Shown: positions 42,928 to 51,069 of the stretch, piece by piece | How the letters are laid out: every line of letters starts with the position of its first letter | Numbering within the stretch: the first letter of the stretch is position 1 | Assembly: GCF_050942215.1 (NCBI RefSeq) | Contig: NZ_CP192056.1 | Coordinates: forward strand, 2,852,001-2,916,000 | Reading direction: 5' to 3' | Source: Sphaerimonospora sp050942215 | GTDB lineage: Bacteria; Actinomycetota; Actinomycetes; Streptosporangiales; Streptosporangiaceae | DNA length: 64,000 nucleotides | The notes under the pieces: generated by a model | What the model saw: only the letters and a program-made list of their open reading frames with translations | The model's database searches: none | What the model was told of the DNA's origin: nothing | Made by a program: the position numbers and the translations under genes

Positions 42928-43551
42928 TTATCCGGGTGGTCTCCGATTGTGAATCAGATAGCCCTGCCCCTTGTCGAACAAGTAGACGGCGGGTGTCGCG
43001 AGCGGGCGCTGCATCATGGTGAGCAGGGGTTGTGCGCTGATGGTCGCCGCGTGTGGCCGGCCTATCTGATCGTCTCTGTACCGGATGTGGTAGCGCTTCC
43101 CGTCGGCGGTGAGCGACATGACGGGAGGCCAGGGGCATCCCCTGGCTCGCAGGACGACGTGTCGGGCCTCGGAGAGCAAGGTTTTGTGTTCGACTGCCCG
43201 GATGATTTCGGCTCCGTCCAGAAGAAGGGACTCACCGCCATCCGCGGAAGGTTGGGTGTAGAGGCATCCCACTATCGTGGGCGGCACCCTCGAGTGGGCG
43301 CGGTCGGTGTGCAGGGCCAAAGAACGACGCGTGAATCCGTTGTGGTTTTCGCCGCTCACCGACAGCGGCTGGATGACGGTGATCCCGGGCCCACTCTCAT
43401 GAGGGTGGGGGTAGGGAACCGTCCAGTCGCCGAGAAACGAGATGAGTTCCGCTACGGTGGCCTCGGTTACGAGAACCAGGCCATGAGCGGCCAGCCATCT
43501 TCTGGCCTCTACGGCGGTGAGTTGTCGCCACATCGACGTCAACAGTCTCAT
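42928..43551 (-). CDS. TauD/TfdA-like Fe(II)/2-oxoglutarate dioxygenase, truncated before the distal His
   Basis: Up to 207 residues from the ATG at 43551 (the frame extends to 43605). The proximal iron ligands are present in LALHTDRAHSRVPP (H-x-D). The C-terminus stops at YLIHNRRPPG, exactly where relatives continue D-N-R-x-x-H-G-R with the distal His and the 2-oxoglutarate Arg. Another frame on the same strand runs on to a TGA at 42833, right at the ribosome-binding site of the NUDIX gene, so a frameshift around 42930-42960 is likely. As read, the enzyme would lack a metal ligand. Lower GC than neighbours. Confidence 0.6.
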   Translation of the reverse strand: MRLLTSMWRQLTAVEARRWLAAHGLVLVTEATVAELISFLGDWTVPYPHPHESGPGITVIQPLSVSGENHNGFTRRSLALHTDRAHSRVPPTIVGCLYTQPSADGGESLLLDGAEIIRAVEHKTLLSEARHVVLRARGCPWPPVMSLTADGKRYHIRYRDDQIGRPHAATISAQPLLTMMQRPLATPAVYLFDKGQGYLIHNRRPPG

Positions 43552-43909
43552 GCCACGACCCTCGCTGTGTAGACAACAGATCCCGGGTGGGTGGTGCCAT
43601 GGCAAGTAGACCGCACATCTGTCGTCCTATCCAGTCCGGGTGACTTCGTTGCCGAGTATGCCCGGTTCATAATCCCGGTTGTGGTCTTGTCCCCTTGCTA
43701 GCGGGTAAATAGTTTCTGATGCGATATGAGCACGTTCCGAAGCGAAAGGGGGATTTCTCCTCAGGGTGAACCCGGTCGCCGTCCCACCCGTCACAAGAAA
43801 GACCGACAGTAGAGATGCCGCTTCATGCCCTGGTGGTAACCGTCGCATCTCCAATCGCAGCGGTCTGCTGGGCGACCGATCGCGCGAAGCGGAAACCGTA
43901 TGGCGGGGG
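43552..43909. other. Intergenic stretch with no recognised gene
   Basis: About 355 bases between the dioxygenase and the iron-permease relic, moderately lower in GC around 43640-43760. A minus-strand frame of 75 codons (43627-43854) has no recognisable feature. It probably contains the dioxygenase/NUDIX promoter. Confidence 0.45.
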
Positions 43910-44270
43910 TCAGGCGCTTTCCTCGTCCTCCAGGCCGACCGCCGACCCCGGCTCGCCGATCTCGCGCCGCCGCTGCTCCTCGTCGTCGTACTCCTCGTCG
44001 AGGTCCGCGATGGCGTTGAGCTTGTGCCGACACGGCGTCGTCGGCCGAGTCTGGGTGTTCTGCGGCAACGCGATCAGCAGGAAGGTCACGATCGTGGGTG
44101 ACGGTGTTGATGATCGGCTGCCAGGCGTCCACATCGTGCATGACGAGGAACGACGGCCCGCACACCGGCACAACGACATGCACATGACGAAGAACCAGGT
44201 CCGGAGCACGGACGCCGTGGTGCCGGCGGCGAAGCCGTCGAACGGCGACAGCCGGGAGCCGATGACGGAC
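43910..44270 (-). pseudogene. Low-affinity iron permease-like gene with two compensating frameshifts
   Basis: Three pieces in order give the family sequence. SPFDGFAAGTTASVLRTWFF lies in one frame. VVVPVCGPSFLVMHDV and DAWQPIINTVT lie in a second frame. TIVTFLLIALPQNTQTR, then KLNAIADLDEEYDD and AVGLEDEESA, return to the first frame. The slips are near 44170 (one base missing) and 44100 (one base extra, in ACC-C-ACG), so the end of the protein is back in frame. No good start codon is visible before VIGSRLSPFDGF. It is either a decayed gene or carries two sequencing errors. Confidence 0.6.
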
Positions 44271-44442
44271 GGAGAGATGGGGAACGAGGACTTCGCCCCC
44301 CGGGGGGCTCCTCCGCAGGCGACGATCGGAAGCCCGGCTAGCCAGCAAGGTCTCAAACGTGTACACACAGCCGTTGACGGCGCACACGGCTCGATTACTC
44401 GGTTAAGATCAACAAAAGACGCGTCTCAGGCGGTGATGGCTG

Positions 44443-45246
44443 ATGGAAAGAGTGCCGGCGGGAGTCGATCCGACTGTTCCGAGCGTGGCCCGCATCTACG
44501 ACTACCTGCTCGGCGGCAAGGACAACTTCGCTTCCGACCGGGCTGCGGCGGAGAAGCTGATCGAGCTGACTCCGAACATCCGAGAGGGGGTGCAGGCCAA
44601 CCGGCGCTTCCTGAGCCGAGCCGTACGGCTCATGTGTGAGAGCGGGATCCGCCAGTTCCTCGACATCGGCACCGGTCTACCGACCCAGGAGAACGTGCAC
44701 CAGGTGGCGCTTCGGGCGGCGCCCGAGTCCCGGATCGTGTACGTCGACAACGACCCCATCGTGCTCAGCCACGGGCGCGCCCTGCTCGAGGACAACCCGC
44801 AGACCCTCGTCGTGGACGGCGACATGCGGGAGCCGGAGACCATCCTGAACGATCCCAGGGTCACCGAGCACCTCGACTTCGGCAAGCCGGTCGGTCTGCT
44901 CATGCTCGCCGTCCTGCACTTCGTCCCCGAGGACGAGGACGCCGAGCGGATCGTGAAGACGCTGCGCGGCCGCCTCGCCGCCGGAAGCGGTATGGCGATC
45001 AGTCACCTGTCCTACGGCGATCTCGACGAGGACAAGATCCGCGAGGGCCGCGAGCTCTACAAGAAGACCTCGGCCGGCGCGGTGACGCCTCGCTCGCACG
45101 CCGGAATTCTGCGCTTCTTCGACGGGTTCGAGCTGGTGGAGCCGGGGCTGGTACCCACGGAGGACTGGCGTCCCGAGGATGGGGAGCCCCAGCTTCCCCC
45201 GCTCCCCGGTGTCGTGGGCTACGCGGGGGTCGCCCTGCTCCGCTGA
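44443..45246 (+). CDS. SAM-dependent methyltransferase-like protein (DUF574 family)
   Basis: A 267-residue protein of the actinobacterial S-adenosyl methyltransferase family PF04672. Family marks are PSVARIYDYLLGGKDNFASD near the start, the SAM-binding QFLDIGTGLPTQENVH (about residue 70), VDNDPIVLSHGRALL, and VGLLMLAVLHFVPEDEDAE. These genes are numerous in Streptomyces-like genomes and their substrates are unknown. The ATG at 44443 lies in a locally AT-rich start region; it is convergent with the GH16 gene. Confidence 0.92.
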   Translation: MERVPAGVDPTVPSVARIYDYLLGGKDNFASDRAAAEKLIELTPNIREGVQANRRFLSRAVRLMCESGIRQFLDIGTGLPTQENVHQVALRAAPESRIVYVDNDPIVLSHGRALLEDNPQTLVVDGDMREPETILNDPRVTEHLDFGKPVGLLMLAVLHFVPEDEDAERIVKTLRGRLAAGSGMAISHLSYGDLDEDKIREGRELYKKTSAGAVTPRSHAGILRFFDGFELVEPGLVPTEDWRPEDGEPQLPPLPGVVGYAGVALLR

Positions 45247-45284
45247 CCTCGGCCCGGCCCGCCGTACGCCTCCGGAAAGGGTGG

Positions 45285-46094
45285 TCAGTAGTTCCGGCTG
45301 CGCCCGACGTAGATGTCGCGGGCACGATAGTAGGTGTCCGCGCTCGGGCCCGGCGAGCCGGACGATCCCTCCATCTGCAGATTGATGATCAGCCACATCG
45401 GTCTGCCCACGAACCCGCGGGCATGGTGGACCGCCTTCCACTGGCCGTCGATGTAGTAGTGGATGTCCACGTCGGTGGCGCTGACCTTGGTGATCCAGGC
45501 GCGGTAGTTGTGCCACGATCCCGGCGACGAGACGCCCACGATCGTGCTGTCCACGTCCGAAGACGTACGGAACGTGTTGAACCAGTTGCGGCTGTCGCCC
45601 TTGAACTCCAAGATGTCGCTCTCCGGCGGCCAGCTGTTCACGCCGGTCAGCCAGAACGCAGGCCAGGTGCCCCGGGCCGAGGGAGCCTGGAAGTCGCCCT
45701 TCACCTCCCAGTTCGGGAACTGGTCGTTGACCACGACCTGATCGCGGGCGTGCACCGCGCCCGAGTGGTAGCGGATCGGCAGGTGCGGGCTGGAGCTGCT
45801 GGTGCCCTCATCCCAGTTGATGCGGGCGGCCCGCAGTGTCAGCACCCCGCCGGACAGGGAGACGTGGTTGTGGTCGGTGGCCGAGCCGTACATCCGGGCG
45901 GAGCCGTTGTGGTCCGAGCCCCAGGGATACAGGTACGCCCATTCGGTGGCCAGCGCGTTGTAGTCGTTGAACGAGGACGGGCCGATGACCGTCTCCCAGG
46001 TGGCCGCCGCGCTCGCCGGGGTGAGGGCCACCATCGCCGAGCCGGCGAGCGCGATCGCCGTGACGAGACGGAGGAGCGATCTGCGGCGTCCCAT
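45285..46094 (-). CDS. Secreted glycoside hydrolase family 16-like protein
   Basis: A 269-residue exported protein. The signal peptide (LVTAIALAGSAMVALTPASA) is followed by a single jelly-roll domain. The active-site motif is Glu158-Ser-Asp160-Ile-Leu-Glu163 in SWPPESDILEFKGD, the GH16 ExDxxE pattern, preceded by GTWPAFWLTGV. It presumably cleaves a beta-1,3/1,4-glucan or galactan; substrate specificity cannot be read. The ATG at 46094 was preferred to the longer frame because GAGAGGAC precedes it and the basic N-region starts there. Confidence 0.87.
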   Translation of the reverse strand: MGRRRSLLRLVTAIALAGSAMVALTPASAAATWETVIGPSSFNDYNALATEWAYLYPWGSDHNGSARMYGSATDHNHVSLSGGVLTLRAARINWDEGTSSSSPHLPIRYHSGAVHARDQVVVNDQFPNWEVKGDFQAPSARGTWPAFWLTGVNSWPPESDILEFKGDSRNWFNTFRTSSDVDSTIVGVSSPGSWHNYRAWITKVSATDVDIHYYIDGQWKAVHHARGFVGRPMWLIINLQMEGSSGSPGPSADTYYRARDIYVGRSRNY

Positions 46095-46323
46095 CTGTGT
46101 CCTCTCAACCCCGGTCGGGAACGGATCTGACGAACAGAGTCCGATCACTGAACGGCATCGGTCAAGAGGGTCGTCGCCGGTGTCCCGTCCTGGTCGCGCC
46201 CGCCCAGGTCAGCCGTGGCCCGGCGGGTCGGCCGCGTGAAAAGAGCTGAAAGCGGCGACGGTACGGCGGGCCCGCCCGCCGGCGGGTCGACTCGTCGGCT
46301 CCCCGGCGTCCGCGTGGTCGCCC

Positions 46324-46408
46324 TCACGGGCCCGTCCCCAGCTCGGTCAGGTCGTCGGCGGTGAGGCGAAGGCCGGCCACCGCGACGTTCTCGGTGAGGT
46401 GGTCACCG
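46324..46408 (-). pseudogene. Aldo/keto reductase relic (last 27 codons)
   Basis: The minus strand ends DHLTENVAVAGLRLTADDLT then ELGTGP and a TGA at 46324-46326. This is the conserved C-terminal segment of bacterial aldo/keto reductases (HLEENVAA-D--LT-DDL). Nothing upstream in this or other frames continues the family. Confidence 0.5.
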
Positions 46409-46539
46409 CGTCCCCTGCCGCCGGCGGGCTCGTCGTGCCGTCCGGCTCGCTGCCCGACCTGCTCCGCGCGGCGCTCGCCCCGCTCACCCCCGCCCTCGAC
46501 GCGGCGGAGGAACGACGGGCGGCCGCGCCGGAGAACTGA
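46402..46539 (+). pseudogene. Unidentified gene tail, 5' end missing
   Basis: A plus-strand frame ending at TGA 46537-46539 reads GGLVVPSGSLPDLLRAALAP then TPALDAAEERRAAAPEN. It has the look of a real protein C-terminus, somewhat like glycosyltransferase tails (GG-LVP-G----L--AL), but no start is available. Its 5' break coincides with that of the aldo/keto reductase tail on the other strand. Confidence 0.35.
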
Positions 46540-46589
46540 GAGCCGGCGCTCAGGCCGGCGAGCTCCGCCAGTGGTCAGCGCCGGGGTGC

Positions 46590-47699
46590 CTACGGAGTGA
46601 CCTTGATGTTGGTCAGACCGGACAGCGCGTTGCGGACGGTGTTCGAGGAGTACACGACGTTCGGGTTGCCCGCGCACTTGGAGGTCGAGGTGATGCGGAT
46701 GGCGTACATGCCGACGCCGCCGAGGTCGGAGGCGTTGTCGCGCCACACGTTGCCGCAGCCGTTGGCGTACGACGGGGTGGTCGCGGGGTTGTGCGTCTCG
46801 TAGCCGTTGGCGAAGGTGCCGGGGGAGGAGAAGGACCCCGTGTTGCGTTCGATCACATAGCCGATGCCCTTGACGTCGATCCACGAGTCGGCCGAGTTCT
46901 GGCCGGAGATGCCGGTGCCGTCGAAGACGTTGCCCGAGATGACGCCGTCGAAGGTGCCCTCCTTGATGTCGATGTGCTCGGCGGTGATGTTCGGGCCGAA
47001 CCGGTTGTCCAGGACTTGGACGCGATCAGAGCGGTCGACGCCGCCGCTGTTGCCGTGGCACGCCCAGTTGGAGTTCGCCGAACCGATGTAGACGCCCTCC
47101 CCGTATCCTGCCTGCACCAGGCCGGTGTGCGAGATCCGTGAGTTCCGGATCACGCCGTCGGCCGAGGACCTCCGGAAGTGGACGGCCTCCTCGTCGATGT
47201 GATGCACGTTGACTCGGTCGATGGTCACGTGCGGGGAGTCGTCCAGGACGATCCCCTTCTTGGAGTCCTTGACCGTGAATCCGAACAGGTTCCAGCGCGG
47301 CGCGGCGTACAGCCAGAGCCCGTATCCGGAGTCCCACCCGCTCACCGGGGCGGGACAGGAGGGGCCGGAACCCGAGGGGCCGTCGTTGACCAGGACGGCA
47401 TCGGCAGGACCGACCAGCGTGATGGGCAGCGAAGCCGTCCCCGCGCGCTGGGTGACGAACGCGCCGTGGTACTCCCCGGAGGCCAGCCTGATCGTCTGCC
47501 CGGGCCGGGCGGCGGCGAGCGCGCTCCGCAGTCCGGCCGCCGTCGACACGTCGACGACGCCGCTTTCGCCCGGGGAATGCTGAACGGCCGCGGTGACGGC
47601 CGCGGCCTCGGCCGCCGGTTGCAGTGCGTTCGCCCCCGCCGACGGCGCCACTAACGCGATCGACGCTGCGAAGAGCCCTGCGGCGGTGCGCGACTGCAC
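46590..47699 (-). CDS. Secreted right-handed beta-helix protein (pectate-lyase-like)
   Basis: A 369-residue exported protein. A signal peptide (AAGLFAASIALVAPSAGANA) is followed by a parallel beta-helix: DVSTAAGLRSALAAARPGQT, IRLASGEYHGAFVT, then repeated rungs such as VTIDRVNVHHIDEEAVHFRR and GVIRNSRISHTGLVQAGYGE. Such folds belong to polysaccharide lyases and related glycan enzymes. Catalytic residues cannot be fixed from the sequence alone. The GTG at 47699 was chosen for GGAGG five bases upstream. Confidence 0.82.
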   Translation of the reverse strand: MQSRTAAGLFAASIALVAPSAGANALQPAAEAAAVTAAVQHSPGESGVVDVSTAAGLRSALAAARPGQTIRLASGEYHGAFVTQRAGTASLPITLVGPADAVLVNDGPSGSGPSCPAPVSGWDSGYGLWLYAAPRWNLFGFTVKDSKKGIVLDDSPHVTIDRVNVHHIDEEAVHFRRSSADGVIRNSRISHTGLVQAGYGEGVYIGSANSNWACHGNSGGVDRSDRVQVLDNRFGPNITAEHIDIKEGTFDGVISGNVFDGTGISGQNSADSWIDVKGIGYVIERNTGSFSSPGTFANGYETHNPATTPSYANGCGNVWRDNASDLGGVGMYAIRITSTSKCAGNPNVVYSSNTVRNALSGLTNIKVTP

Positions 47700-47944
47700 G
47701 AACACCTCCGAAACTGTTAAGAAGGCTTCCTGATCTTTTCGCAGGCTAAAGGGGCCGGGTGCTCCGCGCAAGGCCCAATCTCCACCGGTTCCCGGCGGCC
47801 GGCCCCGCTCCTCTCGGTCGTGTCCGCGACCGGAAAGCCGCCGAAGGGACCGATGAGGCGGATCCGCCGATGTGTTCTACGATCCTCTATCCTTCCCTGC
47901 TGTGTGGTAGCTTGACCGAAGTCAGAGCCTTTTAGGGAAGGAGA

Positions 47945-48373
47945 GTGGTGTCGCCGCAGTTCTACTCGGTCGACCAGGTGGCGGCGCTGCTGAACCTCCA
48001 CGTGAAGACTGTCCGCGCCTATGTGCGGGACGGTCGGTTGAAGGCAAGCCGGATCGGCAAGCAGTATCGGATCGCGCGCGAGGACCTGGAGGCGTTCACC
48101 GGTGGCGCGGTGCCCTCGGCCACTCGGGGCGGCTCGCATGCCGAGGTGTCGTCGATCGTACGGATCGACGGGATCGACCGTACGGCGGTCAGCCGCCTGA
48201 CCAACACGGTCATGGCCGCCATCGCCCACGGGTCCGGCGGCGACGGGCGGATGCGCGTCGAGGCCGTCTACGACGAAGAGCGGGCCAGCCTGAAGGTCAT
48301 CGTCCTCGGCGGCCTGGACGGCACGGCTGAGCTGCTCAAAATCATCGACGTGCTGGCCGGGGAGGCGGGATGA
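47945..48373 (+). CDS. MerR/excisionase-type helix-turn-helix protein
   Basis: A 142-residue DNA-binding protein. The N-terminal HTH_17 domain reads YSVDQVAALLNLHVKTVRAY then RDGRLKASRIGKQYRIARED. The rest (about 60-142) is an uncharacterised alpha/beta domain that could bind a ligand. The GTG at 47945, or the next codon GTG, follows GGAAGGAGAG. It is followed after 119 bases by a DUF4180 gene, a pairing I regard as a likely functional unit. Confidence 0.85.
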   Translation: MVSPQFYSVDQVAALLNLHVKTVRAYVRDGRLKASRIGKQYRIAREDLEAFTGGAVPSATRGGSHAEVSSIVRIDGIDRTAVSRLTNTVMAAIAHGSGGDGRMRVEAVYDEERASLKVIVLGGLDGTAELLKIIDVLAGEAG

Positions 48374-48492
48374 CCCGCGCCCACCCCTCCGCCCGTGCTG
48401 GGAGCGACCCCCCTTCTAGAGGCCGGACACCTGCTCATGGGTGGCCTGCCGATTCTCCGATTCCCTGCGGACCCCGGGAGGTACAGATCCCC

Positions 48493-48867
48493 ATGACCGA
48501 CACTCTCCAGCACATCAATGGCACTGCGGTCTTCGTATGCGCGGCGGACGGCGAGCCGCTGCGCGACGAGCGCGATGCCATCGACCTCATCGGCAACGCG
48601 TACTATCAGGGCGCGTCGTGGGTCGCCATCCCGGCCGACCGGTTCACGGACGACTTCTTCAGTCTGCGTACGCGGGTCGCGGGGGAGATCGTGCAGAAGT
48701 TCGTCAACTACCGGCTGGGCCTCGCCGTCGTCGGCGACATCTCCCGGCACACGAGCATCAGTTCCGCCCTGCGGGACTTCGTCTACGAAAGCGATCGGGG
48801 CACGCAGTTGTGGTTCGTCCCCGACATGGACGCCCTGCACGACCGTCTCGGGACGGCTGCCGTCTGA
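48493..48867 (+). CDS. DUF4180 family protein
   Basis: A 124-residue cytosolic protein of unknown function. Family-like blocks are ERDAIDLIGNAYYQGASWVA, IPADRFTDDFFSLRTRVAGE, and KFVNYRLGLAVVGDIS. The ATG at 48493 follows GGGAGG about 11 bases upstream; the open frame extends up to 48370, but those codons lie in the intergenic region. The neighbouring HTH gene may control it. Confidence 0.85.
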   Translation: MTDTLQHINGTAVFVCAADGEPLRDERDAIDLIGNAYYQGASWVAIPADRFTDDFFSLRTRVAGEIVQKFVNYRLGLAVVGDISRHTSISSALRDFVYESDRGTQLWFVPDMDALHDRLGTAAV

Positions 48868-48869
48868 TT

Positions 48870-49281
48870 TCAGGTGTCCGCGTCGGAGAGCCGGAACCAC
48901 ACCACGCGGCCGGTGCCGGTGTCGTGCCAGCCCCACGCCGTGGCCAGTCGCCCCACCAGCCAGAGGCCGCGCCCTCCGTCGCTCGGCCGGTCAACGAGGT
49001 CGTCGGGGAGAACCTGTGGTTCGCGTACGGCTGAACCCGCGTCGATGACATCGATGTGGAGCGTTCCATCGCGCAGCGCGACGGGTGACCCGGCCGCCGG
49101 GGCGGGCCGAGTTGGAGTGCCGTACGGCATTCGCGATCAGTTCGGAGGCGAGCAGCAGGGCGTCGTCGACGCGGGGGTGGCCGGTGGCGGCCGGCAGGAC
49201 CCGCAGATAGCGGCGGGCCCTCGGCACGGAGGCGGCCTCACCGGGGAGGTCGACCCGCCCCAGCAGGCCGAGGGCCGTCAC
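48870..49281 (-). pseudogene. RsbW-like ATP-binding protein gene with a one-base insertion
   Basis: From GTG 49281 (GGAGAG upstream) the frame reads VDLPGEAASVPRARRYLRVL and ALLLASELIANAVRHSNSAR, the N box of a GHKL anti-sigma-type ATPase. After RPGGRVT the continuation LRDGTLHIDVIDAGSAV, then SDGGRGLWLVGRLATAWGW, lies in another frame. One extra C near 49080 (ACC-C-GTC) accounts for the shift; removing it restores about 137 codons of normal family sequence. The length 412 is 3n+1, as expected. Confidence 0.75.
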
Positions 49282-49466
49282 CGCGCTCTCCAAAAGACCC
49301 GGACACCCGGTGTGACCTGCGAGTCCCGGTTGGGCAGGGCCTCCGCCGCCCGTGCCACCCGTGCCGCCCCCACGGCCATCGCGAGGCCGGCGACATCGGT
49401 GGCCCGTGCGGCCTGGGCTGCGACGGCGATCCTCCGGGAGGCCTCGGGCGTCGTGGTCGGGACGCG
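49278..49466 (-). CDS. Possible small gene coupled to the RsbW-like gene, 5' end missing
   Basis: The minus strand reads VPTTTPEASRRIAVAAQAAR, ATDVAGLAMAVGAARVARAA, then NRDSQVTPGVRVFWRAR and a TGA that overlaps the GTG of the ATPase gene (GTGA). The coupling argues that it is real. The upstream end runs into the DUF5753 relic on the other strand, and no start codon with a ribosome-binding site is seen. Function unknown. Confidence 0.3.
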   Translation of the reverse strand, partial: RVPTTTPEASRRIAVAAQAARATDVAGLAMAVGAARVARAAEALPNRDSQVTPGVRVFWRAR

Positions 49467-49487
49467 CCTGCGGCGGCCCCGGCCGAA

Positions 49488-49692
49488 CGCCGCCTTCGAG
49501 ATTTTGGACTTCTCCGAGCCTTCTCACCCCGACGTGGTATTCCTGGAGAATCTGACGGGCAGTCTCTATATAGAGCAGGAAGCGGATGTTTGCCGTTATA
49601 CGGTGATGTTCGACCACCTTCGCGCCAAGACACTGGACCCGGATACATCTCGGCGCCTCCTTGCCGACGTAATCGCCGGGCTCAGTCAATAG
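49488..49692 (+). pseudogene. DUF5753 (Scr1-type HTH regulator) relic
   Basis: The frame reads AAFEILDFSEPSHPDVVFLE then NLTGSLYIEQEADVCRYTVM and FDHLRAKTLDPDTSRRLL to a TAG. This is the last 66 or so residues of DUF5753, the C-terminal domain of XRE regulators that normally pair with DUF397 proteins. The HTH and about 200 residues are missing, yet the DUF397 gene follows 20 bases downstream, so the original pair can still be seen. Confidence 0.78.
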
Positions 49693-49712
49693 GCATGAGA
49701 GGAGAGAGCGGG

Positions 49713-50015
49713 ATGTTCGAGCCGGATCTGCCTTGCATCACGTGGCGGAAGAGCGCCCGTAGCGGGAACGGCCAGAACTGCGTCAAGGTGGGCGTCTGGC
49801 AAAAGAGTTCTCGCAGCGGCAACGGTTCAGACTGCGTCGAGGTAACGATCGCCGAGGCGGGCCAGGCTGGAATCGAGCACAAGGCGAACGCCGAACGGCT
49901 TTACCTGTTGCGCGACTCCAAGGACCCCGACGGCCCGGTCCTGGCCTTCACCCCCGGCGAATGGGACGCCTCCAGCGGCGGCGTCAAGGACGGCGAGTTC
50001 GACGACCTCGCCTGA
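49713..50015 (+). CDS. DUF397 protein with duplicated N-terminal motif
   Basis: A 100-residue protein. The DUF397 motif occurs twice in tandem: TWRKSARSGNGQNCVKVGV and then WQKSSRSGNGSDCVEVTIAE. A single C-terminal half LLRDSKDPDGPVLAFTPGEW and GVKDGEFD follows. Normal members have one copy and about 60-70 residues. DUF397 proteins are small partners of DUF5753 regulators, whose truncated gene sits just upstream. The ATG at 49713 follows GAGAGGAGAGAG. Confidence 0.88.
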   Translation: MFEPDLPCITWRKSARSGNGQNCVKVGVWQKSSRSGNGSDCVEVTIAEAGQAGIEHKANAERLYLLRDSKDPDGPVLAFTPGEWDASSGGVKDGEFDDLA

Positions 50016-50095
50016 GCATCGCCGTACGTCGAGAAGAGCCGCCTGCCGGTTTCGGCTCTTCCGCGAACTGCAAGATCGTCTTATGCTGTCGCGCT

Positions 50096-50998
50096 ATGGA
50101 CTGGGTCGAGCGGGTCACGAGCGTCAATCAGTGGTCACGTGGCGGTGAACGGGCACCGCACAAGCCGTTGCTCCTGCTCTACGCCCTCGGCTGCTTCCAA
50201 CGCCAGGGCGGCCGTCCGATTCCGTTCAGCGCCGCGGAGGCGGACCTGAAGCGACTGCTGCAGGAGTTCGGCCCCCCACGTAAGACCAGTCCCGGATATC
50301 CGTTCCATCATCTGACCAGAGACGGCATCTGGCTGGTGGAGACCGCCGAGGGGCCGGGCAGCCCCGGCTCCGAGCTCGGCCGGCTGCGTGACAGCCGGGC
50401 GGCGGGCCGCCTGCACCCCGACCTCGTGCGCGCGCTGCACGATGACTCCCGCCTGGTCGCGCAGATCGCCCGCGCCCTGCTGGACGCGAACTTCGAGCCG
50501 TCGCTGCACCCGGACATCTGCCTGGCCGCCGGCCTCGATCTGACCGTCCTGGAAGCCACCGCTGCCGGGGGAGACACCCGGACGGAGGTCCCGAGAACAC
50601 GGCGGAACCCGGCGTTCCGCGAACAGGTCCTGACGGCCTACGAGTACTGCTGCGCTTTCTGCGGCTACGACGGCTGGTTGGACGGCATCGCGATCGGCTT
50701 GGATGCCGCGCACGTACGCTGGTGGGCCTTCGAAGGGCCGGACGAACCGGCCAACGGACTCTGCCTGTGCGCACTGCATCACAAGCTGTTCGACAAGGGC
50801 GTGTTCGGCCTGACCCACGATCTGACGATCAGCGTCTCACGCGAATTCGTGGGCCGGACGCCGACTGCCAGGGAGATGGTGCTCTCCCTGGCCGGGCGTC
50901 CGGTCCGTGAGCCGCAGCCGGGCTTGGAGCGTGTCGAACCCGAATACATCGACTGGCACAACCAGCAGGTCTTCCGTTCACCGGCTCGTCTGGGCTGA
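50096..50998 (+). CDS. Phosphorothioate-DNA-dependent HNH restriction endonuclease (ScoMcrA/SprMcrA type)
   Basis: A 300-residue type IV restriction enzyme. The N-terminal sulfur-binding domain (about 1-150) carries APHKPLLLLYALGCFQ and SPGYPFHHLTRDGIWLVE, the regions that line the DNA-sulfur pocket. The C-terminal HNH domain has YEYCCAFCGYDG, LDAAHVRWWAFEGPDE, then NGLCLCALHHKLFDKGVFGL, giving His206, Asn220 and His228/229 plus zinc-type Cys. Such enzymes cut DNA carrying Dnd-type phosphorothioates. No dnd genes are visible here, so it probably acts on incoming modified DNA. The ATG at 50096 was chosen at the start of the domain. Confidence 0.9.
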   Translation: MDWVERVTSVNQWSRGGERAPHKPLLLLYALGCFQRQGGRPIPFSAAEADLKRLLQEFGPPRKTSPGYPFHHLTRDGIWLVETAEGPGSPGSELGRLRDSRAAGRLHPDLVRALHDDSRLVAQIARALLDANFEPSLHPDICLAAGLDLTVLEATAAGGDTRTEVPRTRRNPAFREQVLTAYEYCCAFCGYDGWLDGIAIGLDAAHVRWWAFEGPDEPANGLCLCALHHKLFDKGVFGLTHDLTISVSREFVGRTPTAREMVLSLAGRPVREPQPGLERVEPEYIDWHNQQVFRSPARLG

Positions 50999-51040
50999 CA
51001 GGTCCTCGGCGACGGCGAGATCGGGGCAGGCGCGCCATTT

Positions 51041-51069
51041 ATCGCATGACCCCTGCCGGGGCATGCGAT
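51041..51069. terminator. Hairpin between the HNH gene and the CBM2 gene
   Basis: ATCGCATG and CCCC (with a bulged A between) pair with GGGG and CATGCGAT around a TGCC loop. It lies between convergent stops and can end both transcripts. Confidence 0.75.
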
